The notes below the pieces were generated by a model. That model searched no databases. It saw only the letters and a program-made list of their open reading frames with translations, and was not told where the DNA came from. Made by a program: the position numbers and the translations under genes. A stretch of 64,000 nucleotides of DNA from the NCBI GenBank assembly GCA_016191115.1, contig JACPPG010000035.1:1-64000 (forward strand), read 5' to 3'. Positions 17,496 through 25,324 of the stretch are shown piece after piece (within the stretch, counting starts at the first letter, position 1; every line of letters begins with the position of its first letter). This DNA comes from Planctomycetia bacterium (GTDB lineage Bacteria > Planctomycetota > Planctomycetia > Pirellulales > JACPPG01).

Positions 17496-18923
17496 ATGAA
17501 ATCCCGGCAACGAGCGACGGCGGCCATCATCAGGTGCCTGCTGCTGGCCATCTCAATACTTGTGCCGGACGTGCCGCAAGCGCAGGCGGCCGCCGCGCCC
17601 AGACCCAACGTCGTCTTCCTGTTGGCCGACGACCTGGGCTCGCACGACGTCGGCTGGCGGGGGAGCGACATCAAGACGCCCAACCTCGACCGCCTTGCCC
17701 TGGCCGGCGCCCGGCTCGACCAGTTCTACGTGCAGCCGGTCTGCTCGCCGACGCGGGCCGCGCTTATGACGGGACGCTATCCGTTCCGGCACGGTCTGCA
17801 AGTGAGCGTCGTCCGGCCATGGGCTCAATACGGTCTACCGCTCGAAGAGCGGACTCTGCCGCAGGCATTGGCCGAGGCGGGCTACGAGACGGCGATCGTC
17901 GGCAAGTGGCACCTGGGCCATTTCCGCCCGGAATATCTGCCGACGCGGCGCGGCTTCGCCCACCAGTACGGCCACTACAACGGCGCGCTCGACTACTTCA
18001 CCCACATTCGCGACGGCGGATTCGACTGGCACCGGGACGACCACGAATGTCGCGACGAGGGGTACGCGACGCATCTCTTGGCGAAGGAGGCCATGCGGGT
18101 GATTCGCGAGCGCGACAAGGCCCGCCCGCTCTTCCTGTACGTGCCGTTCAATGCCGTCCACTCCCCGCTTCAAGTGCCCCCGAGCTACGAGGAAGCGTAC
18201 AAAGCCATCGCGCAAGAACGGCGGACCTACGCCGGCATGGTGGCGGCCATGGATGAGGCGGTCGGGCAGATCAAGGCGGCCATCGATGAAGCCGGCATGA
18301 GCGACCAAACGTTGTTTGTCTTTTCGAGCGACAACGGCGGTCCCTCGCCCGGCACCCGAACGAGCAACGGTCCCTTGCGGGCCGGCAAGGGAACGCTGTA
18401 CGAAGGGGGAGTCCGTGTCTGCGCCTTCGCGACATGGGAGGGTCGGATCAAGCCGGGCGCGGTGACCGCGCCCTTGCACATGGTGGACTGGTACCCCACG
18501 CTCTTGGGTCTGGCCGGCGCGTCGCCAGAGCAAAAACTGCCGATCGACGGTCGCGATTTGTGGCCCGTCCTTACCGGCAGTGGCGGACCGCCTCACGATG
18601 AAATCCTGCTCAACAGCACGCCCCGACAGGGCGCCATCCGCGTGGCGGATTGGAAGCTGGTCATCAACGGCCATGTTCCGAACGCCGATGGAGACGAAGG
18701 GGGCGCCGACTCGCGGAAGGACGCCGGCAGCGAGCGGGTCGCGCTATTCGACCTTGCCGCGGACCCCGGCGAGAAGCAGGATCGCGCCGCCGAAAAACCG
18801 CGGCTGGCAGCACAACTGCGGGCCCGCTACGACTTCTACGCCGCGCAGGCCGTTCCCCCAAAGTCCCACGCCAAGCCACGCGGCTTTAAGAGCCCCAAAG
18901 TGTGGGGCGAGGCGGACGAGTAA
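17496..18923 (+). CDS. Exported sulfatase (arylsulfatase family, type I)
   Basis: 475 residues. The signal peptide ends near 'PQAQAAAA'. The formylglycine motif is 'VCSPTRAALMTGRYP' (C-S-P-T-R), and the metal site starts with 'FLLADDLGSHD'. Other family blocks are 'GKWHLGHF', 'LFVFSSDNGG', 'LRAGKGTLYEGGVRV' and 'HMVDWYPTLLGLAG'. It most resembles the arylsulfatase B/N-acetylgalactosamine-4-sulfatase group, acting on sulfated polysaccharides outside the cytoplasm after an anaerobic- or FGE-type maturation enzyme converts Cys. GAGGTGA precedes ATG 17496. Planctomycetes carry many of these for algal and mucin glycan use. The substrate cannot be told from sequence. Confidence 0.94.
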   Translation: MKSRQRATAAIIRCLLLAISILVPDVPQAQAAAAPRPNVVFLLADDLGSHDVGWRGSDIKTPNLDRLALAGARLDQFYVQPVCSPTRAALMTGRYPFRHGLQVSVVRPWAQYGLPLEERTLPQALAEAGYETAIVGKWHLGHFRPEYLPTRRGFAHQYGHYNGALDYFTHIRDGGFDWHRDDHECRDEGYATHLLAKEAMRVIRERDKARPLFLYVPFNAVHSPLQVPPSYEEAYKAIAQERRTYAGMVAAMDEAVGQIKAAIDEAGMSDQTLFVFSSDNGGPSPGTRTSNGPLRAGKGTLYEGGVRVCAFATWEGRIKPGAVTAPLHMVDWYPTLLGLAGASPEQKLPIDGRDLWPVLTGSGGPPHDEILLNSTPRQGAIRVADWKLVINGHVPNADGDEGGADSRKDAGSERVALFDLAADPGEKQDRAAEKPRLAAQLRARYDFYAAQAVPPKSHAKPRGFKSPKVWGEADE

Positions 18924-18945
18924 GCATCAGCGCGCCTTAACGTTC

Positions 18946-20718
18946 TCAGCGCCGCCTGCCGCCTCGCGGCACCATCCACGCCAGGCTAGCCGCTAGCGCG
19001 AGGATCCCTGCCGGCGGCTCGGGCACCGGGATTGCGGCGCCGCTGCCCGCGCCACCTCCGGCCGTCCAGTTGGCGGCGATTGTCTGGACGTCAGAAATAT
19101 CCACCACACCGTCGCCGTTGGCGTCGGCCACCGCGTCGGTCGAGAGCCAGTGGGCCGCGACCATCTGCACGTCGGAGATATCCACGTCGGCGTCCAGGTT
19201 CAAATCGCCCGGCAGGGCCGCGACAGTCAGATCCACTCTCAGCGATGTAGTGACGCCGCCGAAGGTGTCGTCCACGCGGACCGCCACGCGATAGGTGCTC
19301 GTGACGCCGATCCCCAGGTTGTGCAGTTGCGTCCAGGAAACGAGCGGTTGCACGCCGGTGGCGTCGCCGAAGACGCCGTCGCCGTTGATGTCCCAGGAAT
19401 ACTGCAACAAGGGCTGGTCGCCCACGTTTGGGTCCGTCGATGCCGATCCATTGAGCACTACCGCGTTGTGCGCCGTAATCGCGTAAGCCGCCCCGGCATT
19501 GGCAATCGGCGCCTGCTGCGGGTCCAAGCCGGTGAGCGTGACCATTTGCTTCGACGTATACGGCGTCACGCCCGTCTCGCCATATCCGGTGCGGATGGCG
19601 TCGATGAACCGATCGGCCAATAGCGCCGCGCCGATCGGCGCCGGATGAACGCCGTCGGGAAGCGTCAGGTCGTTCCAGCCCGTCAGGTTGACCGACTTGT
19701 CGGGGTTGATGGCGCTGGTGGGGGCGGCGTGGGCCTGGATCGGAATGCCGTGGACGATGGTGTTGCCGGCCGCCGCCTGTTCCCACCAATCGAACAAGCT
19801 CACCACCGGCATCGGCGTCGGAAAGAGCGTCTGGGCGAGCGCGTCGACCCGGGCGTTCCAGGCGATGACGTTGTCGCGAATGTTGGCCCGCTGGGTCGGC
19901 GTGAACGAGGCGCCGGCCGAGGCCAAGGCCGCGCCCACGTCGAACAAGTCGCCGAGCACCATCTTCACCGGCGCGGCGCCGTTGTTGGTGGCGGTCAAAA
20001 GGCCCGTTCGCAAGTTGTCGCGCATGGCGTCCAGCCGGGCGGCGTTGCCGGGATCGGTCGAAGGCGCGTCGCGGAAGTAGGTGAAAACATTGATGCCGGC
20101 CAGAAGATCGTTCCCGCCCAGGATGAGCGCGCCGTATTGCACGGTGCCGGCCTGGGCCATCGTGCGGAAGTTCGTCGGCGCGCCGGGCGGCACGGGCGGG
20201 TTCTGCGTGTAGCTGCTGGAGAAGAACGTGTTGAAGGCGCCCAAGCCGTTGGCCTCGGTCGAGGCCCCGCCGCGGGCAAAGTTCCAACTGAAGCTGCTGC
20301 GATCGACGCCGGCGCGGCGGACCTCGGCGGTGCCGCTGACCAGCGTGAAGGCGGTGTACGTGCCGAAATCGAGCTTGCCGGTTCCCTCGGCAAACTCGAC
20401 CCAGTTGCGGATGCCGGTCGTGGAATAGCCGAACGTCCCGCCGGTGGGATCGAGATTGCTCCACTCGTCTGTGATGCTGTCGCCCATCGCGCCGACTTTG
20501 ACCTGCGCGTGGGCAAGACCGACCGCCACGACGACGAGCACCAGCGCGGCCGTACACCGGCAGGACAACTGCCAAGTCCTGGGAGAGGGGGTCAGGCACA
20601 TTTTTCGGGGAACGTCTTGGGAAGAATTGAAAACCGTTTGCGCCGAAAAATGAGCCAGACCCCGGAGTTTGCAGTTCTCCTGCGTACACCGGGGAGCGGA
20701 AACCAGTGAGGCTCTCAC
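18946..20718 (-). CDS. Secreted SGNH hydrolase with dockerin and PEP-CTERM, MITE-inserted N-terminus
   Basis: 590 residues as drawn from GTG 20718. The SGNH/GDSL esterase domain (about 72-375) has block I 'VGAMGDSITDEW', block III 'GGNDLLAG' and the catalytic pair in 'LPDGVHPAPIG'. A PKD-like region follows ('NGSASTDPNVGDQPLLQYSW'), then two dockerin-type loops ('DLNLDADVDISDVQMVAAHW', 'DANGDGVVDISDVQTIAANW') and a C-terminal PEP-CTERM-like tail 'VPEPPAGILALA...RGGRRR'. Residues 13-56 come from a family B element plus its target duplication, splitting 'APRCT' from the hydrophobic core 'AALVLVVVAVGLAHA'. An internal ATG contributed by the element (MCLTPSPRTW) could restore a normal-length signal peptide. 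The GTG overlaps the stop of the upstream leucine-rich gene. Confidence 0.85.
   Translation of the reverse strand: MRASLVSAPRCTQENCKLRGLAHFSAQTVFNSSQDVPRKMCLTPSPRTWQLSCRCTAALVLVVVAVGLAHAQVKVGAMGDSITDEWSNLDPTGGTFGYSTTGIRNWVEFAEGTGKLDFGTYTAFTLVSGTAEVRRAGVDRSSFSWNFARGGASTEANGLGAFNTFFSSSYTQNPPVPPGAPTNFRTMAQAGTVQYGALILGGNDLLAGINVFTYFRDAPSTDPGNAARLDAMRDNLRTGLLTATNNGAAPVKMVLGDLFDVGAALASAGASFTPTQRANIRDNVIAWNARVDALAQTLFPTPMPVVSLFDWWEQAAAGNTIVHGIPIQAHAAPTSAINPDKSVNLTGWNDLTLPDGVHPAPIGAALLADRFIDAIRTGYGETGVTPYTSKQMVTLTGLDPQQAPIANAGAAYAITAHNAVVLNGSASTDPNVGDQPLLQYSWDINGDGVFGDATGVQPLVSWTQLHNLGIGVTSTYRVAVRVDDTFGGVTTSLRVDLTVAALPGDLNLDADVDISDVQMVAAHWLSTDAVADANGDGVVDISDVQTIAANWTAGGGAGSGAAIPVPEPPAGILALAASLAWMVPRGGRRR
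20561..20682 (+). mobile_element. Family B MITE-like element, copy 2, inside a coding sequence
   Basis: 122 bp, ends CAGGACAACTGC ... GCAGTTCTCCTG, flanked by the exact 10-bp duplication CGTACACCGG (20551-20560 and 20683-20692). Element plus one duplicated target equals 132 bp, or 44 codons, and the minus-strand frame of the host gene stays open through it. The same internal arm words as in copy 1 are present (GTCAGGCACATTTTTC, and GAGCCAGACCCC on the other side). Confidence 0.95.
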
Positions 20719-21383
20719 AGGGTGGCGGGCTCCTCGGCGTCGAAATGCACTTTCAGGTGGGGTAGCGCATGCCGGAGCGCGTCGGCGCCCGCCTGCGTGA
20801 CGCCCGTGCCATTGACGATCAGGTCGCGAAGGCCGGCCAGCTTTTCCAGGTGCGCAAGCCCTGCGTCGGTCACAGCGGTGTGCGCGAGCGCGAGCTTTTC
20901 GAGCTGCGCTAGGCCGGCGAGATGGGCCAGTCCGGCGTCGGTGATGCGGTTGCGCCCGATGTCCAGGACGCGCAGCTCGCCGAGGCCCGCCAGGGCTGCC
21001 AGTCCCTCATCCTCGACTTGTGTGGTGTTGAGGTTCAGTTCCTTAAGATGGGAGAGTTTTGCGACGGCCTCCATACCGGCGTCTGTGGCGCGAGAGTTGT
21101 TAAGTTGCAACGCCGCGAGGCGGGGCAGCGCGGCCAGCGAGGCGACGCCTGTTCCGGTTACGCGGGTAAAGCCCAACTCCAACCGCTCGAGATTGGCAAG
21201 CCCCTTCAAGGCGGCGAGATCGGCGTCGGTAACCCGCGTCCGCTCCAGGTGTACGACCGTGATTTCGTAGCCGCCGTACAGATCGCGGATCTTGGCCAGA
21301 GCGGGGTCGTCGCTTTTCGAACGATAGCAACTGACGGCCAGGCCCAGCGCCAGAATGAGCACGACTAGCGGGATGTTTCTCAT
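20715..21383 (-). CDS. Leucine-rich-repeat lipoprotein
   Basis: 222 residues from the ATG at 21383, where a lipoprotein signal begins (MRNIPLVVLILALGLAVSCY, lipobox LAVSC). About seven leucine-rich repeats of the 'L..L.L..T.VTDAGLAHL' type fill the rest, e.g. 'LAALKGLANLERLELGFTRV' and 'HLAGLAQLEKLALAHTAVTD'. The repeat is the internalin/RNase-inhibitor-like 'T-D-A-G-L' kind often found in planctomycetes. It is expected on the cell envelope, binding a protein ligand. The stop overlaps the GTG of the SGNH hydrolase by 4 nt, suggesting translational coupling, though the two may not be functionally related. Confidence 0.85.
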   Translation of the reverse strand: MRNIPLVVLILALGLAVSCYRSKSDDPALAKIRDLYGGYEITVVHLERTRVTDADLAALKGLANLERLELGFTRVTGTGVASLAALPRLAALQLNNSRATDAGMEAVAKLSHLKELNLNTTQVEDEGLAALAGLGELRVLDIGRNRITDAGLAHLAGLAQLEKLALAHTAVTDAGLAHLEKLAGLRDLIVNGTGVTQAGADALRHALPHLKVHFDAEEPATL

Positions 21384-21450
21384 CGTTTTTTTTCCGGTGG
21401 GCGGCAAACCCTGCTTCGTTCCTCGGCGCGAAATCCCACGCGAACTGGGC

Positions 21451-22602
21451 TCAGAACGGGTTGGCAGTGGGCAGGCCATCCTTGCGATTGCCGAGGGACT
21501 TAAAGACGTCTTTGTCAATCTGATAGCTGATCGACGGAACTGAGCCATCGCACATGGCGACGTTCAGGCCGCTGCCATGCGCACTCCCAAACCAACGGTC
21601 CGTATGCTCGACGTTCGTCGGATTGGGGTCAACGACGACGTAATCCTGCTTCGGCACGGCGTCCGTCGCGCGGTATGCATCCGATTGAAAACCGGAGTAC
21701 GTGTTCTGGTCTTCACCGACCGCCGCGCCCAATTCGTAAGAATTGCTGCGGAGGAATTTTTCGCCGAGCATTATGGTGTTCGTCGTGCCATCGGGGATGT
21801 CCGCGAAGCGAATCTCGCTGCGTACGAAGCAGATCCCCGTAGAGTTCAGCACCGGGCCGGGCCACTTTTGCCCCCAGTTCATGCCGTCTCCCTGCCCAAG
21901 GGTGATTGGACCATTGACGCCAAAAAGGTTGTTGTCGAGGTCGCCCGCGTTGGCCGCATAGTCGATCTTGGCGGATTGCGGTGGCCAGCACAGCTTGGTT
22001 AGTGGATCGTCTCCGTCCGCGCATTTGGAGATGAATTCGTTGTTGTACACCGAGTAGTGGGGATAAAGTCGCGCCTCGCGCCGCGTGGGACAATGAAACA
22101 TCGGGATCGGTGTCATCACAAGTTCAATGATCGCTCTTTTCTTGTCGTCGCCGCTCGCACTCTGTCCACGCTGGAATAGCGCCGACTGCTCGACGAAGGG
22201 CAAGACGTTGAAGGCCCAGCTCCCCGGCTGTCCCTTGCCAAGCCCGCGCGTCGGGTCGGCGGTCCACGCGATTCCCCAGCCGCCGGACGGAAAGAAGCCG
22301 AACGTGCTCTCGGCGTTTAGGAACCCCAGGGCCATCTGTTTCATGTTGTTCTTGCACTGGCTCCGCCGCGCCGCCTCGCGCGCCGCCTGCACCGCCGGCA
22401 ACAAGAGGCCGATCAGAATGCCGATAATGGCGATCACCACCAACAGCTCCACCAGCGTGAAACCGCGGCGGCCGGCAGGAAGCCGCCGCAGGGCTATCCT
22501 GCCGGCGCCGCGACAACGGGAGCGTCGGAAGAAGGGGGGTAGGGGTTGGGCATTGGGGGTTAGGATCGTAATCGCACTGGCAAGCTGCACGATATCAGGC
22601 AT
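21451..22602 (-). CDS. DUF1559 prepilin-like protein
   Basis: 383 residues from the ATG at 22602, preceded by AGGCGGAGAAG. A long leader (47 residues, Arg-rich) ends at the type IV prepilin cleavage site 'GRRGFTLVELLVVIAIIGIL', processed between G47 and F48 and N-methylated in the family. The hydrophobic helix is followed by 'AVQAAREAARRSQCKNNMKQ', typical of DUF1559. The C-terminal signature 'GSAHGSGLNVAMCDGSV' is also present. These pseudopilin-like proteins are strongly expanded in planctomycetes; their surface or secretion role is unknown. The unusually long cytoplasmic leader may mean the true start is downstream, but no better ATG is visible. Confidence 0.92.
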   Translation of the reverse strand: MPDIVQLASAITILTPNAQPLPPFFRRSRCRGAGRIALRRLPAGRRGFTLVELLVVIAIIGILIGLLLPAVQAAREAARRSQCKNNMKQMALGFLNAESTFGFFPSGGWGIAWTADPTRGLGKGQPGSWAFNVLPFVEQSALFQRGQSASGDDKKRAIIELVMTPIPMFHCPTRREARLYPHYSVYNNEFISKCADGDDPLTKLCWPPQSAKIDYAANAGDLDNNLFGVNGPITLGQGDGMNWGQKWPGPVLNSTGICFVRSEIRFADIPDGTTNTIMLGEKFLRSNSYELGAAVGEDQNTYSGFQSDAYRATDAVPKQDYVVVDPNPTNVEHTDRWFGSAHGSGLNVAMCDGSVPSISYQIDKDVFKSLGNRKDGLPTANPF

Positions 22603-22725
22603 GACTTCTCCGCCTCTGGCCATTAAATCCTTGTTGTCCTGCCGTCTCGTCGAAGACCGCCGGGGTAAACCCGGCGGCTCGCCGGCCGGCACGCGCCTCG
22701 CGGGCTGACTCGCCCGCACGCAGCC

Positions 22726-22763
22726 AGCCTCTCGGTGAGTATTCGCGTTCCCACCGAGAGGCT
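22726..22763 (-). terminator. Hairpin downstream of the dockerin/PEP-CTERM gene
   Basis: Perfect 12-bp inverted repeat AGCCTCTCGGTG (22726-22737) and CACCGAGAGGCT (22752-22763), 14-nt loop, with further pairing outside (CAGCC / GGCTG). It lies about 55 bp beyond the stop of the 22817-24142 gene and before the DUF1559 start, so it probably ends the former transcript. Confidence 0.6.
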
Positions 22764-22816
22764 TCGGCTGGTGGTGCTGGTCCGTCGATCTCGGGTACTC
22801 CTTACCGAACTGTTTG

Positions 22817-24142
22817 TCACATCGCACGGCGGCGGCGCAGTAGACCCAAAGCCATGGCGCTCGCGATCCCCATGACCAAAATGCCGACGCTTGCCGGCTC
22901 GGGCACGGCCACGCCCGATCCGGCGCCGGGCCCGCTTTGCAGGTAGTGGGCGGCGATCGCCTGGATGTCCGAAACGTCGACGATGCCGTCGGCGTTGGCG
23001 TCGCCCAGCGGCGTGTTGGTTGCGAGGTAATGGGCCGCGACCTGCTGGATGTCCGACACGTCGACGATGTGGTCGAAGTTCGTGTCCCCTTCGATCCAGT
23101 TCCGCGGCGCGCCGGGGCTGATCAGGCCTGGGTTGAGGAAGATTTTGTAGTCCTGCAGGTTCACGACGCCGTCGGAGTTGTAGTCGCCGTGCGTCCAGAT
23201 GGCGGCCCCCAGCCAGTCCGCGGGAACGGTGTACGCGTCGACGAACGAGCCGTTGATCTGGTAGGTGCCGGCCGGCTTCAGGTAGTTGGCGACCAGGGCG
23301 TTGATGTCCGAGGCGGTCACGGTGCCGTTGCCGTCGGTGTCGCCGAAGGCGATGCGGCGCAGCGTGTCGAGCCCGGCCGTGTGGCCGTCTCCTCCCGCGC
23401 CCCAACCGGAAGAGCCGGTCTGCAGCGGCAGGTCGGCCGTGGCGATCGACGGCGGCACAGTCGAGTTCGAGCCGTCGGTCGCACTGCCCGGCAGCGTGAA
23501 GGCCTTCGAGCCGTCGGCCGAGCCGCCGCTGAAAGCGTCGATGAAGGTCAGGTCGAGTTGGCGGACGAACGGCCCGTTCTTCGGATCGAGATTGACCCGG
23601 CTGCGGAACGTGATGCTGTCCCAATAATCCGATGTCTGGTCGTACGGTGGGGGCAGAAACTGCGGATCGCCAAACGGCTGAAAGGCGTTGTTGACCACCG
23701 TCATGCGGGTCGGCTCGTTGGTGCCCTGCGGCAACGAGGCCTGGATGCGAAACTCCTTGCCGTTGCTCTTCACGTAGCTATAGCCGTTGATACCTTGCGG
23801 GATCGGCACCGGCGTCTGGGCGTTGTCGGAATTGGGGCTGGGGAAGAAGTAGTCGCGTTCGGCCGGCACGAACGACGGCGTCACGGCCGTGCCGGTGACG
23901 TCGACGGCCTGCCCGGCGTCGTAGATGAACACGCCCTCGACGGGCGTGCCCAGGGCGGCGTTCCAGATTTGGTCTTTGGTTCTTCCCAGCGCGTCGCCGG
24001 CCACCGGCGCGGTGCTCACCTGGCCCCACGTGGCATGAAAGTAAAACGCGTACGGCACGGCCGACGCGGAATTGATCGGCAACAGAACGGCCGCGATCAC
24101 TGGCAGTGCGAGAAAACGGCTGATGCGTGACTCAATGATCAC
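22817..24142 (-). CDS. Secreted dockerin-repeat PEP-CTERM protein
   Basis: 441 residues. GTG 24142 is preceded by AAAGGAG at 7-nt spacing and starts a signal peptide ('FLALPVIAAVLLPINSASA'). The N-terminal 240 residues are an unrecognised, probably beta-rich domain. Four dockerin-like calcium loops follow: 'DTDGNGTVTASDINALVANY', 'DYNSDGVVNLQDYKIFL', 'DTNFDHIVDVSDIQQVAAHY' and 'DANADGIVDVSDIQAIAAHY'. A PEP-CTERM sorting tail ends the protein ('VPEPASVGILVMG' then a hydrophobic helix and RRRR). It should be exported and processed by an exosortase system. No cohesin is seen here. Confidence 0.88.
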   Translation of the reverse strand: MIIESRISRFLALPVIAAVLLPINSASAVPYAFYFHATWGQVSTAPVAGDALGRTKDQIWNAALGTPVEGVFIYDAGQAVDVTGTAVTPSFVPAERDYFFPSPNSDNAQTPVPIPQGINGYSYVKSNGKEFRIQASLPQGTNEPTRMTVVNNAFQPFGDPQFLPPPYDQTSDYWDSITFRSRVNLDPKNGPFVRQLDLTFIDAFSGGSADGSKAFTLPGSATDGSNSTVPPSIATADLPLQTGSSGWGAGGDGHTAGLDTLRRIAFGDTDGNGTVTASDINALVANYLKPAGTYQINGSFVDAYTVPADWLGAAIWTHGDYNSDGVVNLQDYKIFLNPGLISPGAPRNWIEGDTNFDHIVDVSDIQQVAAHYLATNTPLGDANADGIVDVSDIQAIAAHYLQSGPGAGSGVAVPEPASVGILVMGIASAMALGLLRRRRAM

Positions 24143-24352
24143 AAAGAGACTCCTTTAGTTGCGCCCCTCACGACGATTCCCAACGCCCCCCAAGAATTGC
24201 TTCGGAACGTTGCCCCGGCCCGCGCCGTGTCCCCCTGCGCGCCGCGTCCGGACCGCCGAGCCAAGGCGGCGAGACCGGAGGGTCGCTCCGGCCCCGCCCC
24301 TTGCGATCGACGAGGGATACGCGCTGTCAGGCCCCCCCTTGTTGACGAACTC

Positions 24353-25264
24353 TTAACCACGCACGCGGCGGCGGTACGCCACCAGGCCTACGAGCCCCAA
24401 TCCGGCCAGCACCAGCGTGCCAGGCTCGGGCACGCACGCAGTAGCCGCGGCATAGTTCACGGCCGCATCAAACAACGAGAGCCCATTGGCGTTCAAATTG
24501 CCGAAGTTGGTGTCCTCCAGCAAAAAGCCGACGCGACGGCACGGCGAGATCACGGCGTAATCCGGATCGACGGCCGCATTGCCCAGCGTGTCGCCTTGCT
24601 CCAGGGCGATGATGCCGACGTTCGAGGCATCGGTGGGCAGGCCGAAGGTCGCGGTGGCCGTCATCATGGCGATGATGTCGGCGTCGGGCGTGATCCGGTT
24701 GCCGAAGGTCCCGAAGCTCGTGCTGCCGAACGTCGTCTCCGCGCTGCCGTTGACCGTGTAGACCGGCTGGAACCCGCCCGCCAGGCCGGCGGCCAATGGG
24801 TGGGCCGGGGCCACGATGTTGATATCGTTGCCCGCCGCCGGATACGACGATCCGGCATTAACGACCACGCCTTGTCCGCCTTGGGTGGCGATCACAAAAC
24901 CGATCTCGTCACTCAGGCCGTTTTCGAAGTCCAGGACCGGGTATGCGAGGTTGCGCAATAGCGCCCCATCACCGCCGGTTGTCACAGGTCCGGTCGAATT
25001 CCACTGGTTCCTGACGGAGCCGGATCCGACGGTACTCGACACCACCAGCAACTGCTTGCCCACCATGTCGGCGGGCACCGCCACGTTGTCGTCCATCGCT
25101 GTCACGGTGTACCCCAGCGTGGTCATTCGATTGACAATGTTTTGATCCGCGGCGGAAAGCGGGAGCGTCCCCGCCAGGAACAAGATGTTGCCGGCCCGAC
25201 TCGTGCCCGCGGCCGTCAGCAGTGCGGCGGCCGTTAGCACGACGATGCGTGAAGTCACTCTCAT
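24353..25264 (-). CDS. PEP-CTERM exported protein of unknown function
   Basis: 303 residues. Signal peptide MRVTSRIVVLTAAALLTAAG then TSRA. The body has a Rossmann-like opening ('NILFLAGTLPLSAADQNIVN', 'TTLGYTVTAMDDN', 'LLVVSSTVGSG') as in exported proteins with a DUF4350/GATase-like sugar-processing fold, but no catalytic residues can be assigned. PEP-CTERM tail 'CVPEPGTLVLAGLGLVGLVA' with YRRRVRG. GGAG precedes the ATG. It lies 60 bp downstream of the FecR gene and on the same strand, so it is a likely member of that sigma-controlled unit. Confidence 0.8.
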   Translation of the reverse strand: MRVTSRIVVLTAAALLTAAGTSRAGNILFLAGTLPLSAADQNIVNRMTTLGYTVTAMDDNVAVPADMVGKQLLVVSSTVGSGSVRNQWNSTGPVTTGGDGALLRNLAYPVLDFENGLSDEIGFVIATQGGQGVVVNAGSSYPAAGNDINIVAPAHPLAAGLAGGFQPVYTVNGSAETTFGSTSFGTFGNRITPDADIIAMMTATATFGLPTDASNVGIIALEQGDTLGNAAVDPDYAVISPCRRVGFLLEDTNFGNLNANGLSLFDAAVNYAAATACVPEPGTLVLAGLGLVGLVAYRRRVRG

Positions 25265-25324
25265 GTAGCGTTCTCCTTGGGCGTCAGTAGTTACGAAGCA
25301 GAGCCGTCCCCTTTAGACCGCGAA

